Shown here in pieces: positions 11,594 through 22,321 of a stretch of 64,000 nt of DNA. Location of the stretch: positions 5,690,928 through 5,754,927 of the forward strand of contig CM043799.1 of assembly GCA_023974075.1 (NCBI GenBank), in the 5' to 3' direction. How positions within the stretch are numbered: the stretch's first letter is position 1; each line of letters starts with the position of its first letter. A program made the position numbers and the translations under genes. The notes under the pieces are model-generated. The model was not told the DNA's origin and did no database searches. It saw only the letters and a program-made list of their open reading frames with translations. The stretch comes from Chaenocephalus aceratus (Eukaryota; Chordata; Actinopteri; Perciformes; Channichthyidae).

Positions 11594-12354
11594 AGTCCCC
11601 AACTCCGGGGACTTCCGGCCGGGGACTTTGGGCGGCAGTATACGCCGTGAAGTGGTTTGCGGCCTGCCAGTAAACCCAAAGCAGCAGAAGAAGAAGTGAC
11701 GTCAGCGGCCTAATCCTCCCCCAGGGACTTTTTCTGGTTGTGAACGCGATCTGTACTTAGTTCATGCGAACTAAAGAGTTCGCATGAACCTTTGTGGGAA
11801 AAGTACCGCAGTGTGAACGCGGCTATTGATTATCTCATTGCGCTGCAGGGCAAAGGTAGTCTGCATTAACTTTGCAATCAAGGGATGGTTTTCATCTCTC
11901 ATCTTAACACACACTAGCACACACACTAGCACGCACCCCCCCCCACGCGCGTTATAGTTTCTCCACTGCAAGGCTTACCAGGTTGAAGATGCCCTTTATC
12001 TGCCAGTTGCTTCAGTTTCAGCCTAAAGAGAAAAAAAAATTGAAGGTTAGCTGGGTTGCAAAGTTTTCACAAAATGATCAGAGAACAAAAAAGAAAAAAA
12101 ACTCCCGCCATTTGCGGTTCGAATTTTCCAGAGAACTTTTGCAACACAAACGTTCCACTTTGAGATATAACTTAAAGCAATATAAAATACTGTCTTACAG
12201 GTTTAAATCATTTTTCAAGTGAGGCAGATATTAAATCTAGGCTAGCTAACAAGAGCTCAAATCAAACTAACACACCATGCGACACAAAGAGCATTAGATG
12301 CAGAAATTAATAACAAATCATTTAAATACTGTGCAAAGGCAAGAGGTAACTTAC

Positions 12355-12490
12355 CAGAGTAGCGCGGTCAAATTCCGGCAGTGAGACTCGAGAGCACGGT
12401 GGGCAAACTTCTGGAAGTTTTGAGTTTGAGTGATTTCATCCGAGAGGAGCCTATAATGGCGGACTCAAATGAACGAATGCATGGGTGAGA
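12355..12490 (-). other. Probable first-exon remnant of the decayed gene
   Basis: On the minus strand this segment ends CTCTG followed by the strong donor GTAAGTTACC. It contains short ORFs only, consistent with a 5' untranslated exon for the exons at 12022 and below. The assignment rests on splice signal and position alone. Confidence 0.35.
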
Positions 12491-13071
12491 GCAGTGAGGC
12501 ACGTCGGGGGCGGAGCACATACGTGATGAAGTTAGAGAGATTCAGTAAAAACATTTGAGTACAATCCCCAATATGACCCAAAGTGGAATAATACTGTATA
12601 CACAATATTACAAATCAGTTCATAGTCATCAGAACATTTGCGGTGAAATAACTTTTATAAATGTTTGGGTTAAAACAACCCATATTCTTCAAGAAGCTTG
12701 TACTTCTTGGTCTTACAGTGCAGTTAGAAGAGAGTTACCTGCCAGACGTCCACGTAATAAAACAAATATTTAACATTAACACAAACTTTATGTTTACCAC
12801 AAATATCCTTTTTGATTAAGAAATGAGGTTCCATTCCCAAATTAAACACAATGAACCAACCTACCGAGCAGACTTTCAGTTTAACTTTCAGTGCGGATGG
12901 ATTCCTGTAATGGCGGCCACCACAGATATTTTTTACCGGGCAAAAGCACCCACAATGCAATGCGCAACCAGTGTTGCCAGATTCTGTGAGGGACACAAGG
13001 TCAAGGAAAAAAAAGCCCAAAAGAAGTGAAGTGGGCCACATGAGCACTTTAAACCTATACAGCAACTATTA

Positions 13072-13179
13072 GAAAATAGCAGATCACAACGTGCCGCAAC
13101 GTGCCGCGACGCGTTATGAGCATGGACTGTATATATAAATATATAAATATGGTTGTGAGCTTGTAGATCTGCTATTTTC
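13072..13179. repeat. Inverted repeat flanking an AT-rich loop
   Basis: GAAAATAGCAGATC at 13072-13085 is the exact reverse complement of 13166-13179, flanked inward by CACAAC and GTTGTG. It is probably a small MITE. Repeated in unit B (30002-30109). Confidence 0.8.
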
Positions 13180-14286
13180 AAATAAAATCTTGGGGGAAAC
13201 TTATAATAAGCAGACCTGGCAACACTGTTTTCAACGGCAAAAGTAATGTAAAAGTCGATTACAGTACTTAAACAGTAACATTTTACACCACATTGGCCGT
13301 AATTTTACAGATTTTTCTTAGAGTGTATGTATTCATGTTAGCAAACTATGAAGAAGCTTAAAATGGGAAATGATTTGTGTAAAAACTGTGAGCTGGATTT
13401 GGGGCCTGTTGACATGTGCTGTTGAGGACAAAGGAAGATGGGGGAAGGTGAGGGTTTGACTTGCATTCAACTTAGATCTAGAAGATAATGAAGCTGAGCT
13501 ACTGTGATTGGGAGACTTAAGATGTGAGGTGTTGGTGATATTTGGGTGGCCAATCACGGAGGTCTGGAAGGGAGGATCAGATAACTCCTCCCATTGTTAG
13601 CAATGTATAAACACAGGAACCACGCTGTAGGCCCCTGCGAGATGGAGTTCATGACTTTATGAGCTGTTCATGAGCACTCGTGAAACATTCATGAACAACT
13701 CATATGTTCACTTGTCATGTTCATGAACCAAAATTCTTAAAATGCTCATGAACCATTTTAAAGAGCAGTTCATGAAATGTTTATGAACATTGTTCATTCA
13801 TATAAAGTTCCTGTTTTGCTCATGACAGACTTTTATGAGCAATTTATGAACTTTTCATGATCCAGCCAATCACAACATTATAATTAAAACCCCAAAAAGT
13901 TTGCATGAGTATTTCATGAACTTTTCATGACTATGAGCATTTCATGAATTTTGGATGATTGTGGCAAGTTCAGAATATTTTTGAATATTCATGACCATTT
14001 TATGAACTTTTGATGATCAGTGTGATGTTTTTAAAGACCTCTTGAATATTCATCTACTATTTGAACATTTCTTTCTTTTTTAAAACTTTTCATCTTAAAA
14101 CAAAACAATAGTGAATTTGAAACTGAACATTATCTGTATTTATTTTGGTGACATTCATATCATTTTATGGTTTATCTGTACTGTTTGAGAAGCAGTACGA
14201 GTAAGTAGCGCCAAGGTGGAACCTTTGGCAGGTGAGCGGTGACATCTGGGTTACCTTAGGGGGGACACTTCCGCCCCCTCCTCAGA

Positions 14287-15748
14287 AGCAATCCAGACGA
14301 TCAACCGGATCCTGTGTATAATTATTGCTGCTCCACTTTTCTGTTTTCTACAGGTCAGTACATAATGAAAATGATCGATGTTAACTTGTGTGAATTAGAT
14401 ATTATGTTGGAGATGTTTAGGAGAGTGTGTCAGAAGGTTTTGAGCATGTTTGACATAGTAACGGTATTTTAAAAATACTAAACTGTCGGCAACAATAGAT
14501 GCCATTTTCGCGGGCTTCAGCCGTGCCTGGGTAAATGTGACCTGAGCGAAGGCTCGCAGGCAGGTTAGCTTCTGCGCACGGGTAATATGTTTTGTTTACC
14601 TGAGTGCAGTCTTGCAGGCACATTGCCTTGGTTTTTGTTTATTAACATTGACAGTGTATTTTTGTGATCTCCATAATATGTTATATTTGGTAAAGATAGA
14701 TATATTGATAGAAAGTATTATTTGATAGCGTTATGTGTTTATAGATAACAACCTGTCCTTCACTGCAAACATAGCTGCTAAAACCCGCTGCTGCAGATAC
14801 ACGCTTTACAACATCAGGAGGATGCGTCCCCAGTTGACCCAGAAAGCGACGCAGGTTCTGGTCCAGGCTCTCATCATCTCACGCCTAAACTACTGCAACT
14901 CCCTCCTGGCTGGTCTACCTGCATGTGCCATCCGACCTCTGCAGCTCATCCAGAATGCAGCGGCTCGTCTGGTCTTCAACCTTCCTAAATTCTCCCACAC
15001 CACGCCGCTCCTCCGCTCCCTTCACTGGCTTCCGGTAACTGCTAGAATCCACTTCAAGACAATGGTACTTGCGTACCATGCTGCGAATGGATCTGGCCCT
15101 TCATACATCCAGGACATGGTTAAACCGTACACCCCAGCACGTGCACTCCGCTCTGCATCAACCAAACGGCTCGCTGCACCCTCGCTGCGAAGGGGACCCA
15201 AGTTCCCATCAGCAAAAACACGTGGGTTTGCTATCCTGGCTCCAAAATGGTGGAATGAGCTCCACATTGACATCAGGACAGCAGAAAGCTTACACACCTT
15301 CCGGGCAGACTGAAAACTCATCTCTTTCGACTCCACTTCGAGCGATAGAACTATTAACAAAGCACTTATGGACTGGCTTACCTAAAGCCAGTTGAGTAGC
15401 ACTTGAAATGTTTTTGCTCTATGAAACCTGATGTACTTATATGATTCTGTTTTCTTCAAGTTTGTATTTTGTTGGTCGAACGCACTTATTGTAAGTCGCT
15501 TTGGATAAAAGCGTCAGCTAAATGCAATGTAATGTAATGTAATAATTTATATTGACTATGTTGAATTTCTCCTTGAGATACAGTAATTGACTGTGACAGA
15601 CAGATAACTTAAATGGAAAATGTGATGTTTGTAAAGTTCAGCTATTTGAATGTAACTGTGTACTTTGAATTTGAATAAGAAGCATTCCAGACGATCAACC
15701 GGATCCTGTGTATAATTATTGCTGCTGCACTTTTCTGTTTTCTACAGA
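14287..15748 (+). repeat. ~60 bp direct repeat ending in TTTTCTGTTTTCTACAG
   Basis: Segments 14287-14353 and 15683-15748 share GATCAACCGGATCCTGTGTA and the following pyrimidine-rich stretch ending in CTACAG, with few differences. They bracket the L2 fragment. The ends look like splice acceptors. Whether they drive splicing is unknown. Confidence 0.8.
14735..15545 (+). pseudogene. 5'-truncated L2-clade LINE (RT C-terminal region)
   Basis: The 192-codon frame 14735-15313 matches the C-terminal part of L2-type ORF2 proteins, downstream of the RT palm. It shares with the larger L2 at 44440-47363 the phrases SRLNYCNSLL, QNAAARL, LHWLPV and PKWWNEL. The endonuclease and RT catalytic motifs are absent. 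The 3' UTR ends in the stem-loop CGCTTTGGATAAAAGCG and TGTAA repeats (15494-15545), typical of UnaL2-like elements. It is a 5'-truncated, dead insertion nested in the TTCATGAAC-rich element. Confidence 0.88.
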
Positions 15749-16410
15749 AATCATTTATTGTTGCTGTGGTACCCAAGCTTTTGGGACCCGTAACAACATT
15801 TTTTGTGCAGCTGAGTATCAAGAACTGCTTCAAATAGTGATAGGATTAATTGTAGTGCTCCACCTGTATACATTTATGTTTGTTTGTTAATTTGAGTAAA
15901 GTTCCATTGTGATTGACATAATTGTTGTTTTCTATGGTTGCCAATTGACCCACAGTCAATGGTTCATGAACAGTTCATGTACATGAACAGTTCATGAACA
16001 GTTTCATAGCCAGCCATTGAATTATATTCAGTGACTGGGTATGAACTGTTCATGAACGGTTCATGAAGTTGTTATGAACAGTTCTTGATATGTTCATGAA
16101 CAATTCTTGAAATGTTCTTGGTTGAAAACTGAATATCCCTACACACTCACTGAAAACTCCATTTCATGAATTGTTCATGAACCTGCCTAAAACCATATTC
16201 CATGAATTGTTCATGAGCCATTCCAGCACAGGAGTTTCATGAGTAGTTCATGAACTGCCCTAGTGCCATTTAATGTTCATGACACTTTTATGAACAGTTC
16301 ATCAACTTTGTTATGAGCTGTTTATGAGCTGTTCATGAATATGGTTCACTAATATTTCATGAACTTTTCATGACAAGTTCATGAACAGTTCACTATCATC
16401 TCACTGGGGG

Positions 16411-18736
16411 AGGCTTCTCAATTCTTAAATTTCCCCTCCTCGACTCCCCTCCTCGACTCCCCTCCTCGAGATTTAGTCCCGCCCACAGGAGATGCGAGCG
16501 GAGGACCGAGGAGGGGAACCGAGGAGAGAGGAGGGGAAGCAGCAGACGTTTAAAGAAATGAGAACTCCTCTCCTCTGAGTGGTCATATTAAAGCGACGTC
16601 CGTTCATTATTACGTGGCAACAGCTGCATCAGCTGTCGAGTGTTTTGTCATATTTTATAATCTCTGTTAGATCAGCTGAACATTGTTCCCCCACATATTT
16701 ACTTTTAATTCATTCACAGTGTGGTATAATGAGACAATAACAGGCTACAGATGTGGACACACAAATATATTTATATAAATATATGCAATTTAAAGTATGA
16801 GAGCACTCTCATAATAACGTAATACAATCAGCGACGGATATATCCCCCCCCCCCCTCTCTCTGGTCGCTGAAATGGGGAATTGAAATTACGGGCCAAAAG
16901 TTGTATTTGCAAGTATTACAAGTAAGCAGAGGACACCAAACCAACTGAGACCTGTCTGTCCACCATATCTGCGCACTGTACAACACACACCTACACACTG
17001 TACAACACGCACCTACACACTGTACCACACACACATACAGCTCCTAATGCATAATCAGGCTACAGCCGTTGTGTATTTTATTATGTGAAGCACTAAATGG
17101 TCTTAGAAAAATATCGACTCTTTGTTTGTAGATATCTACTAAACTACAGCAAATAAAGAGAATAATGTAGGCCTGTTATACTGAGGCTGCGGCCACACGA
17201 GGACGAATTCGGTCGTTTGCGTTACTGTTTAGTGTCAAATAGACCGTTCGGCCACACGAGGACGACCGAATACGGCACTAAACGACTGAGGAAACGATAA
17301 CGGGTCCCAAGGTGGATAGAAAGGCATATGCAACTCTCTGGGGGGTCAAACGGCTCCGTGTGTGCGCCCTATCCGAACATTTTCAGATCACTGATAGTGA
17401 TTGCGCAATAGCCCCGCCTCTCCCCACCTCTTCTGCTCACCTCCTCTTACCCCGCGCCATTGCTGAAGTGTTTCGCCACCAACAACAACAACAACAATGG
17501 CGGATCGCAGAGTTGCTATCGTGCTCCGGACGCTATTGACCATGCTACAGTTGTTTGTGCAACATCTACAGCAATAATGATGAGGCAATAGCCCCGCCTC
17601 TCCCCACCTCTGCTGCTCACCCCCGCGTCAAAGTAAACTGCACACTGAATTCAGATTATTTATCTTTCTCTCGATATGGACCTAAACGCGAGTGAAGTCT
17701 AATCTGACAGGACAGAGACACGCAGCTCTGCTCACCAGCAGCTCCTCCCGCTGCAGCAAAACACACACTTCAAGTCAGATCATCGCCCTTAGCTATTTTA
17801 ATTACCTCTCAAACTCCATAAACTAGTTATACATATGTTTATTTTTACTGTCGGCCGGGTCACTCATTACTGGATCAGATGCTGCATGAGACAGACACTG
17901 ACGCTGTCCGAAGAGAGGGAGGAAAAGAGAGGCTCCGTGTATTTTATTATTATAATATATAGAGTCGTTATTCATTTGTTTTAAAGCTCAATAAATAACA
18001 AAGAAGACCTTTGACCGACACTTTTATAATTTTGTCCGGAAGATTTAAACTTTAATACACATTGACTGGCGAAAAACTCTGCCCGGTTCCCTCGGCCCCC
18101 ACCGCGGAGAATAAACAGAAGGGCAACCATGACAACCATGCTTCTTCGCTGCTTTTGTGGAGGAAGTTACAGCGCCACGTACAGGCTCCTGCATGTACTG
18201 CAGCTTCTCCAGCGGTTGGAGCTAAACGGAGCGGTCTCGTGTGGACAGACACTATCCGGATAACTATTGCGTGTGGACGGAAGCTTGTTTGTGATTGCGT
18301 TTGCGTTAATCCTATGCGTTTAGCCGTTTTCGTCCTCGTGTGGCCGCAGCCTGAGTGATATATATTTTACACACTGCTCTGCTTTCTGCACCTCACAGCT
18401 GTTATCACTGTAAACATCGCGTTGCGATGAGAGCAGGTTCTAAAATAATATCCAGGAGATGCATGCAGAGCTGTCATTGGCTGAGATAAGTCCGGCCGTG
18501 CGTCACGCCTCCACCGTTCCCGGAAATGCATCCGCGGAGGAGCCGTGGAGGAACCATCAGTGTATCCTCGGTTATAGCTCCTCCAGAGAGCCTCCTCGAC
18601 GCTCGATCCTCGGTGTGCATTTAGAGAAATGAGACGTCCTTCAAAATGGCGCGCTGAAATTCATCTCCGGGTCACTACCAGAGGACCAAGGAGTCGAGGA
18701 GTCGAGGAGGGGAAATTTGAGTATTGAGAAGCCTCT
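16411..18736. mobile_element. DNA element with CTCCTCGACTCC termini, unit A
   Basis: Inverted termini start AGAGGCTTCTCAAT and continue into runs of CTCCTCGACTCCC on the left, mirrored by GGAGTCGAGGAG runs on the right. In unit B the element (30559-31999) is flanked by TGT on both sides, a possible 3 bp target duplication. In A the left tip is split by the 2.78 kb element. It contains another element at 17185-18351. No transposase is seen. Confidence 0.8.
17185..18351. mobile_element. Nested Harbinger-like element, long form
   Basis: The inverted termini GGCTGCGGCCACACGAGGAC are flanked by the 3 bp duplication TGA. GG-starting termini with a 3 bp TNA target fit PIF/Harbinger (family pattern; inference). 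The 1167 bp long form contains a direct repeat of CAATAGCCCCGCCTCTCCCC at 17405 and 17585. The unit B copy is a 286 bp internal-deletion derivative. ORFs inside (75-98 codons) show no transposase motifs. Confidence 0.75.
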
Positions 18737-18865
18737 TGTGTTCAGTCTCTTTCCTCTGGCTGGCTCACGTGATTATCAGGTAAGTATGGGATCCCAAAGA
18801 TAACTGTATTGAATTTGTACTGTATTGATTGTTTTGCATTGTCATATTACCATTAAAGTAGATTA

Positions 18866-19192
18866 TTGTTTAACGGTTACTTGGTAGCTCTGGATTCCTT
18901 CCTGTATGATAACCAGCTTGTTAGGGACGCGCGGAGATTTGAAAAGCGGACCAGTAATCCCTCAAAATCTCCATCACCGTCAACGTATAGTGTTGGTCCA
19001 CAGCGCAAACGTATTAGTTTAACAAAATCCGCATCTAAAGATACGTTATTTTCCCCTGTGCAATTCCAGTCTCACATCTCACAGCACATCGCCATTAACA
19101 AATACCGGAAACAGACCGAAAACATTTATAAAAAAAAGAATAATACTTTATTCCGAGTGTGCTTGCTTTTCTCTTTGAAAGTCATCACATAA
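18866..19192 (+). CDS. Unrecognised 108-codon ORF, repeated in unit B
   Basis: An open frame of 108 residues, basic and Ser/Pro-rich in the middle (SNPSKSPSPSTYSVGPQRKR). It is preserved in unit B at 32129-32455 with a single visible substitution (A to T near residue 56). A canonical donor, ATCAG|GTAAGT, lies just upstream at about 18780, so the segment could be intronic or the start of a second exon. No domain, signal peptide or membrane segment is visible. The copies are recent, so preservation is weak evidence for selection. It may be an ORF by chance. Confidence 0.25.
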   Translation: MFNGYLVALDSFLYDNQLVRDARRFEKRTSNPSKSPSPSTYSVGPQRKRISLTKSASKDTLFSPVQFQSHISQHIAINKYRKQTENIYKKKNNTLFRVCLLFSLKVIT

Positions 19193-19840
19193 CGGCATTG
19201 TAATACACGGTTCGGCTGCATTAAATATTGCATATCTGCCGTAGTTCTCTATTTATAGAGCCCTGATGAGAAGACTTCTAGACAAACATGAGGAACTGAA
19301 AACGTGACGTGGATCATAAATATATCAGCAATTAAACAACATCTTACATTTCTTTTCACACAATACGTCTCCTTGCAGTATCAACACTAATTCGGCTGAC
19401 TTTTATATTTGATCCAATTGGTAGATAGGCTGTATTTACACCATAAAGGTGCACAGCTGATATAAAGGGACACCTAGTGGTTAAAGCATGTTATTGAAAT
19501 GTATTATTTTTATTATTAGATATTAATAGGATCCCTATAAAGTATATTCATTACTCGTTATTCTCTACTAATAGATAATTAAAGACTGTATATAATGACT
19601 ATTTTGCACATCCCTTTCAAGATTTCAAGATTTTCTAAGGTTTATTGACATATCATATTCACAAACGGTGTAGTTATGCATTGAATGAAAAACTTGGGTC
19701 GCAGGTTCCTCAATAGTGCATTACAAGACATCTATCAATATTTGTGCATACCTCCAGCAATGTTTACTATGTTGAAGCACTTATTTTAACTGATATTATA
19801 CATATGTATTATACTCTTATAAGATGTATGTAGATATTTC
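19160..19840 (+). repeat. Repeat shared with the window's right end
   Basis: Segments of 19160-19840 recur at 62630-63740, mostly in inverse orientation, and in unit B at 32420-33100. This identifies a dispersed, probably DNA-transposon-type repeat contiguous with the promoter-like block at 20040-20350. Confidence 0.75.
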
Positions 19841-20039
19841 ATCTCCGGACTTGTCAGGTATTGAACAATCAATAAATAAAGAACACAGAATTGTTAAATA
19901 TAAAACACAGAATTTGTGTGATTATACTAAATGATTTACAAATAAACACCACTGCATATTTACAACTGTTACACATGCTGATGTAACGCAAATGTTTCCA
20001 ACTTGGGATGTACACAGTTTAATACTGGCAACTTCTTAT

Positions 20040-20350
20040 TATGGGAAATATGAAAACGTCTTTTAAAACTACAACTCCCAGTAGAGACGTGCCATAGATA
20101 GAGAACATGTTGCGAAGCACAATAGCCAGCATGTGTAGTTCTGGGGACGGGGTGGGGGAGGGGGGGACACGGTGGACCCGTTCAAATCCAGTTTTGGACA
20201 GTCTGCCGTGGTTCCATCCCATTTCAAGTGCTGTTCGACGCTCGGCGTAACCCTCGGAGCACACTCTCCAATCACAGCTAGCTTGAGGACTATCACGGGG
20301 TTTGTCAAGCGAAGCGGAGAGAATACTTACTTCCGGGTGTAAATATCTCT
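20040..20350. promoter_or_regulatory. Promoter-like block with ACTACAACTCCCAG motif
   Basis: Contains AACTACAACTCCCAGTAG near 20069, close to the known ZNF143/THAP11 site (ACTACAANTCCCAGCATGC), a CCAATCACAGC box near 20270 and CTTCCGGGTG (ETS-like) near 20331. It belongs to the dispersed repeat around it and recurs in unit B near 33310-33610. Activity is inferred from motifs only. Confidence 0.4.
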
Positions 20351-21239
20351 AAAGCAAATGAGCTGCTCCGACCCTCGGTCCTGACGGACTCCAACTTGTG
20401 TTTATTAATCAAACAAATAAATAAACTCAAGGATAATTATGTGTTATTGTTGAGTAAATGGAGAATTGCACAGGGGAAAATAACGTAGGCTATCTATGCC
20501 ACAATTTTAGATGCGGATTTTGTTAAACTAATACGTTTGCGCTGTGGACCAACACATTGACGGGGAAGGGGGTAGCAATAAAGATAACACCATTAAACAG
20601 TTACACAACATAACAGAAATAATATCGATAGCAGCGTCCCTAGCAACAAGTAACAAGTAGTTAATAATAATAAAAGACATTAAGAAAAAGGCATTTTAAA
20701 TAGTCATTAAAAAGCAACACAATCTACCTGCATTGCATTACTCTAAACGTGTAATAACGTGCTTTAACCAGTAGGTGGTTTGGGTTAAAAACATAAAGCT
20801 GTCAAGTTTACAGTGTTAACAAAATAAAATATACTGCTGTTTCTGGTTTAGTTTATGACGGATATATTTAGTTATTGTTTTGATATTTGTAACACAAAAG
20901 CGATGGAAAAAACCCACAGCAACACAGAAAAGATGGTCTTAACATGACCCAGCGGTCTAGAAGTTAATAAAAAACAATAATATCAAAACTAAATATTACT
21001 ACTAACTTTATTGTGAAATTCAAACTGAACAGTAAAAGAATAGTTTCTGGTCTATTCTGAGCCCGATCTCTGTAGATAAATAAAAATAAAGAACTACGAC
21101 AGATGTGTAATATATTTAATGCCGCCGAACCATTTACTACAATGCATTCATGTGATGACTTTCAAAGAGTAAAGCAAGCACTGCTGAATAAAGTATGATT
21201 TTATCTTTTACGAAACGTTTTTTTTCATATGGAATGCAG

Positions 21240-21592
21240 TTGGAGGTCAACCAATCACAGAGCTTGAGAACTAATCACGGGGTTTGTCAAACAGAGCACA
21301 TGGTGTAGTCCTAAACGATAGCTGGGGATTCTGGGTAGTGTAGTGTCTTCTGCCATCCTTCACTCCGAAAAAATATTTGTTTTCTCCGAATCAAAGGGGA
21401 AAAATACAAAAGCATTGCACACAATTTAAACCAATCAATGTTGTGTAATTAACAAGGATAATCTGTTGTTTTTTAGTCGATGAGTAGTGCAGATATCACT
21501 GTAAAATCAATCGACAGTAAGGGGAATACTTACTTCCGGGTGTACAATTCTCCGTTATCCAATGGGAATGGATGCTCACATTGCCTTTAAGG
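21240..21592 (+). repeat. Repeat family R, copy in first tandem unit
   Basis: Contains GATTCTGGGTAGTGTAGTGT (reverse: ACTACACTACCCAGAATC), ACCAATCAATGTTG and CTTCCGGGTGTACAATTC, the same motif set as the inverted copy at 6430-6770. No ORF. Confidence 0.8.
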
Positions 21593-22321
21593 GCAACACA
21601 ATCTACCTGCATTGCATTACTCTAAACGTGTAATAACGTGCTTTAACCAGTAGGTGGTTTGGGTTAAAAACATAAAGCTGTCAAGTTTACAGTGTTAACA
21701 AAATAAAATATACTGCTGTTTCTGGTTTAGTTTATGACGGATATATTTAGTTATTGTTTTGATATTTGTAACACAAAAGCGATGGAAAAAACCCACAGCA
21801 ACACAGAAAAGATGGTCTTAACCAAGCGGCAAACTCTGGGGAAGAGCCGGGAAGCCAATACGGAAGTGCCACACACTGCAGTTCATATATTGGCCGATAG
21901 GCGATGGCTGCAGAAAGGAGCAATTTCCATAGACCCCCATGTTAAAATGCCCAACTTTACAGAAGAAAAAAACATGTTTCTCTCCCTGGCTCCATACATT
22001 TTATTATCGATATAGTTAGATTCCACCTTCATGATTATGGATCTGTGAGTGAAGTGTTTTCTAACGCGACCCTTTTATTTATATTAGGTCTTAAAGTTTG
22101 GGCATAAATTAGGGCGTGGTCACATTGAGTGACGGCTCTGTCAAGTGCCTGCCGCTGTTAGCTTCTTGTCTCTCTGCTAGCTGCTCCGTGAAGCTACTGG
22201 GACTCTGCCTGCTCAGCTCATCCAGGAAACACAACCTGTAGCCGGCCGTGGTTGTTTGTTCTTCATGCTTATATATCGGACTATTGTGACTCGCTCTGCG
22301 GTTAAAACAGACGGTGCATGA

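Larger units (their letters stand above)
11152..11826. mobile_element. MITE with long inverted termini
   Basis: The two ends are near-perfect inverted repeats of about 50 bp, starting ATAGCCGCGTTCACACTGCG. The termini are self-complementary at the junction, so a 2 bp target duplication could be AT or TA. It carries two internal perfect hairpins. It lies inside an exon of the decayed minus-strand gene. The 74-codon ORF at 11475-11699 is internal to the MITE and has no recognised domain. Confidence 0.85.
10377..12022 (-). pseudogene. Decayed multi-exon gene, SAMD3-like family fragment
   Basis: Four exon-like blocks on the minus strand have good splice signals: 11979-12022 (acceptor CTCTTTAG, donor GTAAGC), 11826-~11905 continued at 11092-11151, 10777-10921 (donor GTGAGT) and 10377-10466 (donor GTAAGT). 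Readable pieces are LKLKQLADKGHLQP, MRDENHPLIAKLMQTTF, then EFHRITNLNLKNHFYKELD and RKKAARKGEVSEVQLFTAYD, then DQGDVHSRRAALL and LPGSLHEDDSRF. Their order and wording resemble a multi-copy teleost family annotated as SAMD3-like (from memory, not verified). Frameshifts occur in the last two exons and in the block at 11092-11151, and a 0.67 kb MITE splits one exon, so it is not functional. The product's role is unknown to me. Confidence 0.55.
13631..16410. mobile_element. 2.78 kb TTCATGAAC-rich element
   Basis: The boundaries are defined by comparison with unit B, which lacks it. It has imperfect inverted termini: the left end reads GCCCCTGCGAGATG and the right end, reversed, reads CCCCCAGTGAGATGA. 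Both subterminal regions (13640-14010 and 15960-16395) are crowded with the palindrome TTCATGAAC and variants. It splits AG|AG in the left terminus of the next element, with no clear target duplication. It contains an L2 fragment and a duplicated acceptor-like segment. No transposase is visible, so it is non-autonomous. Confidence 0.8.
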
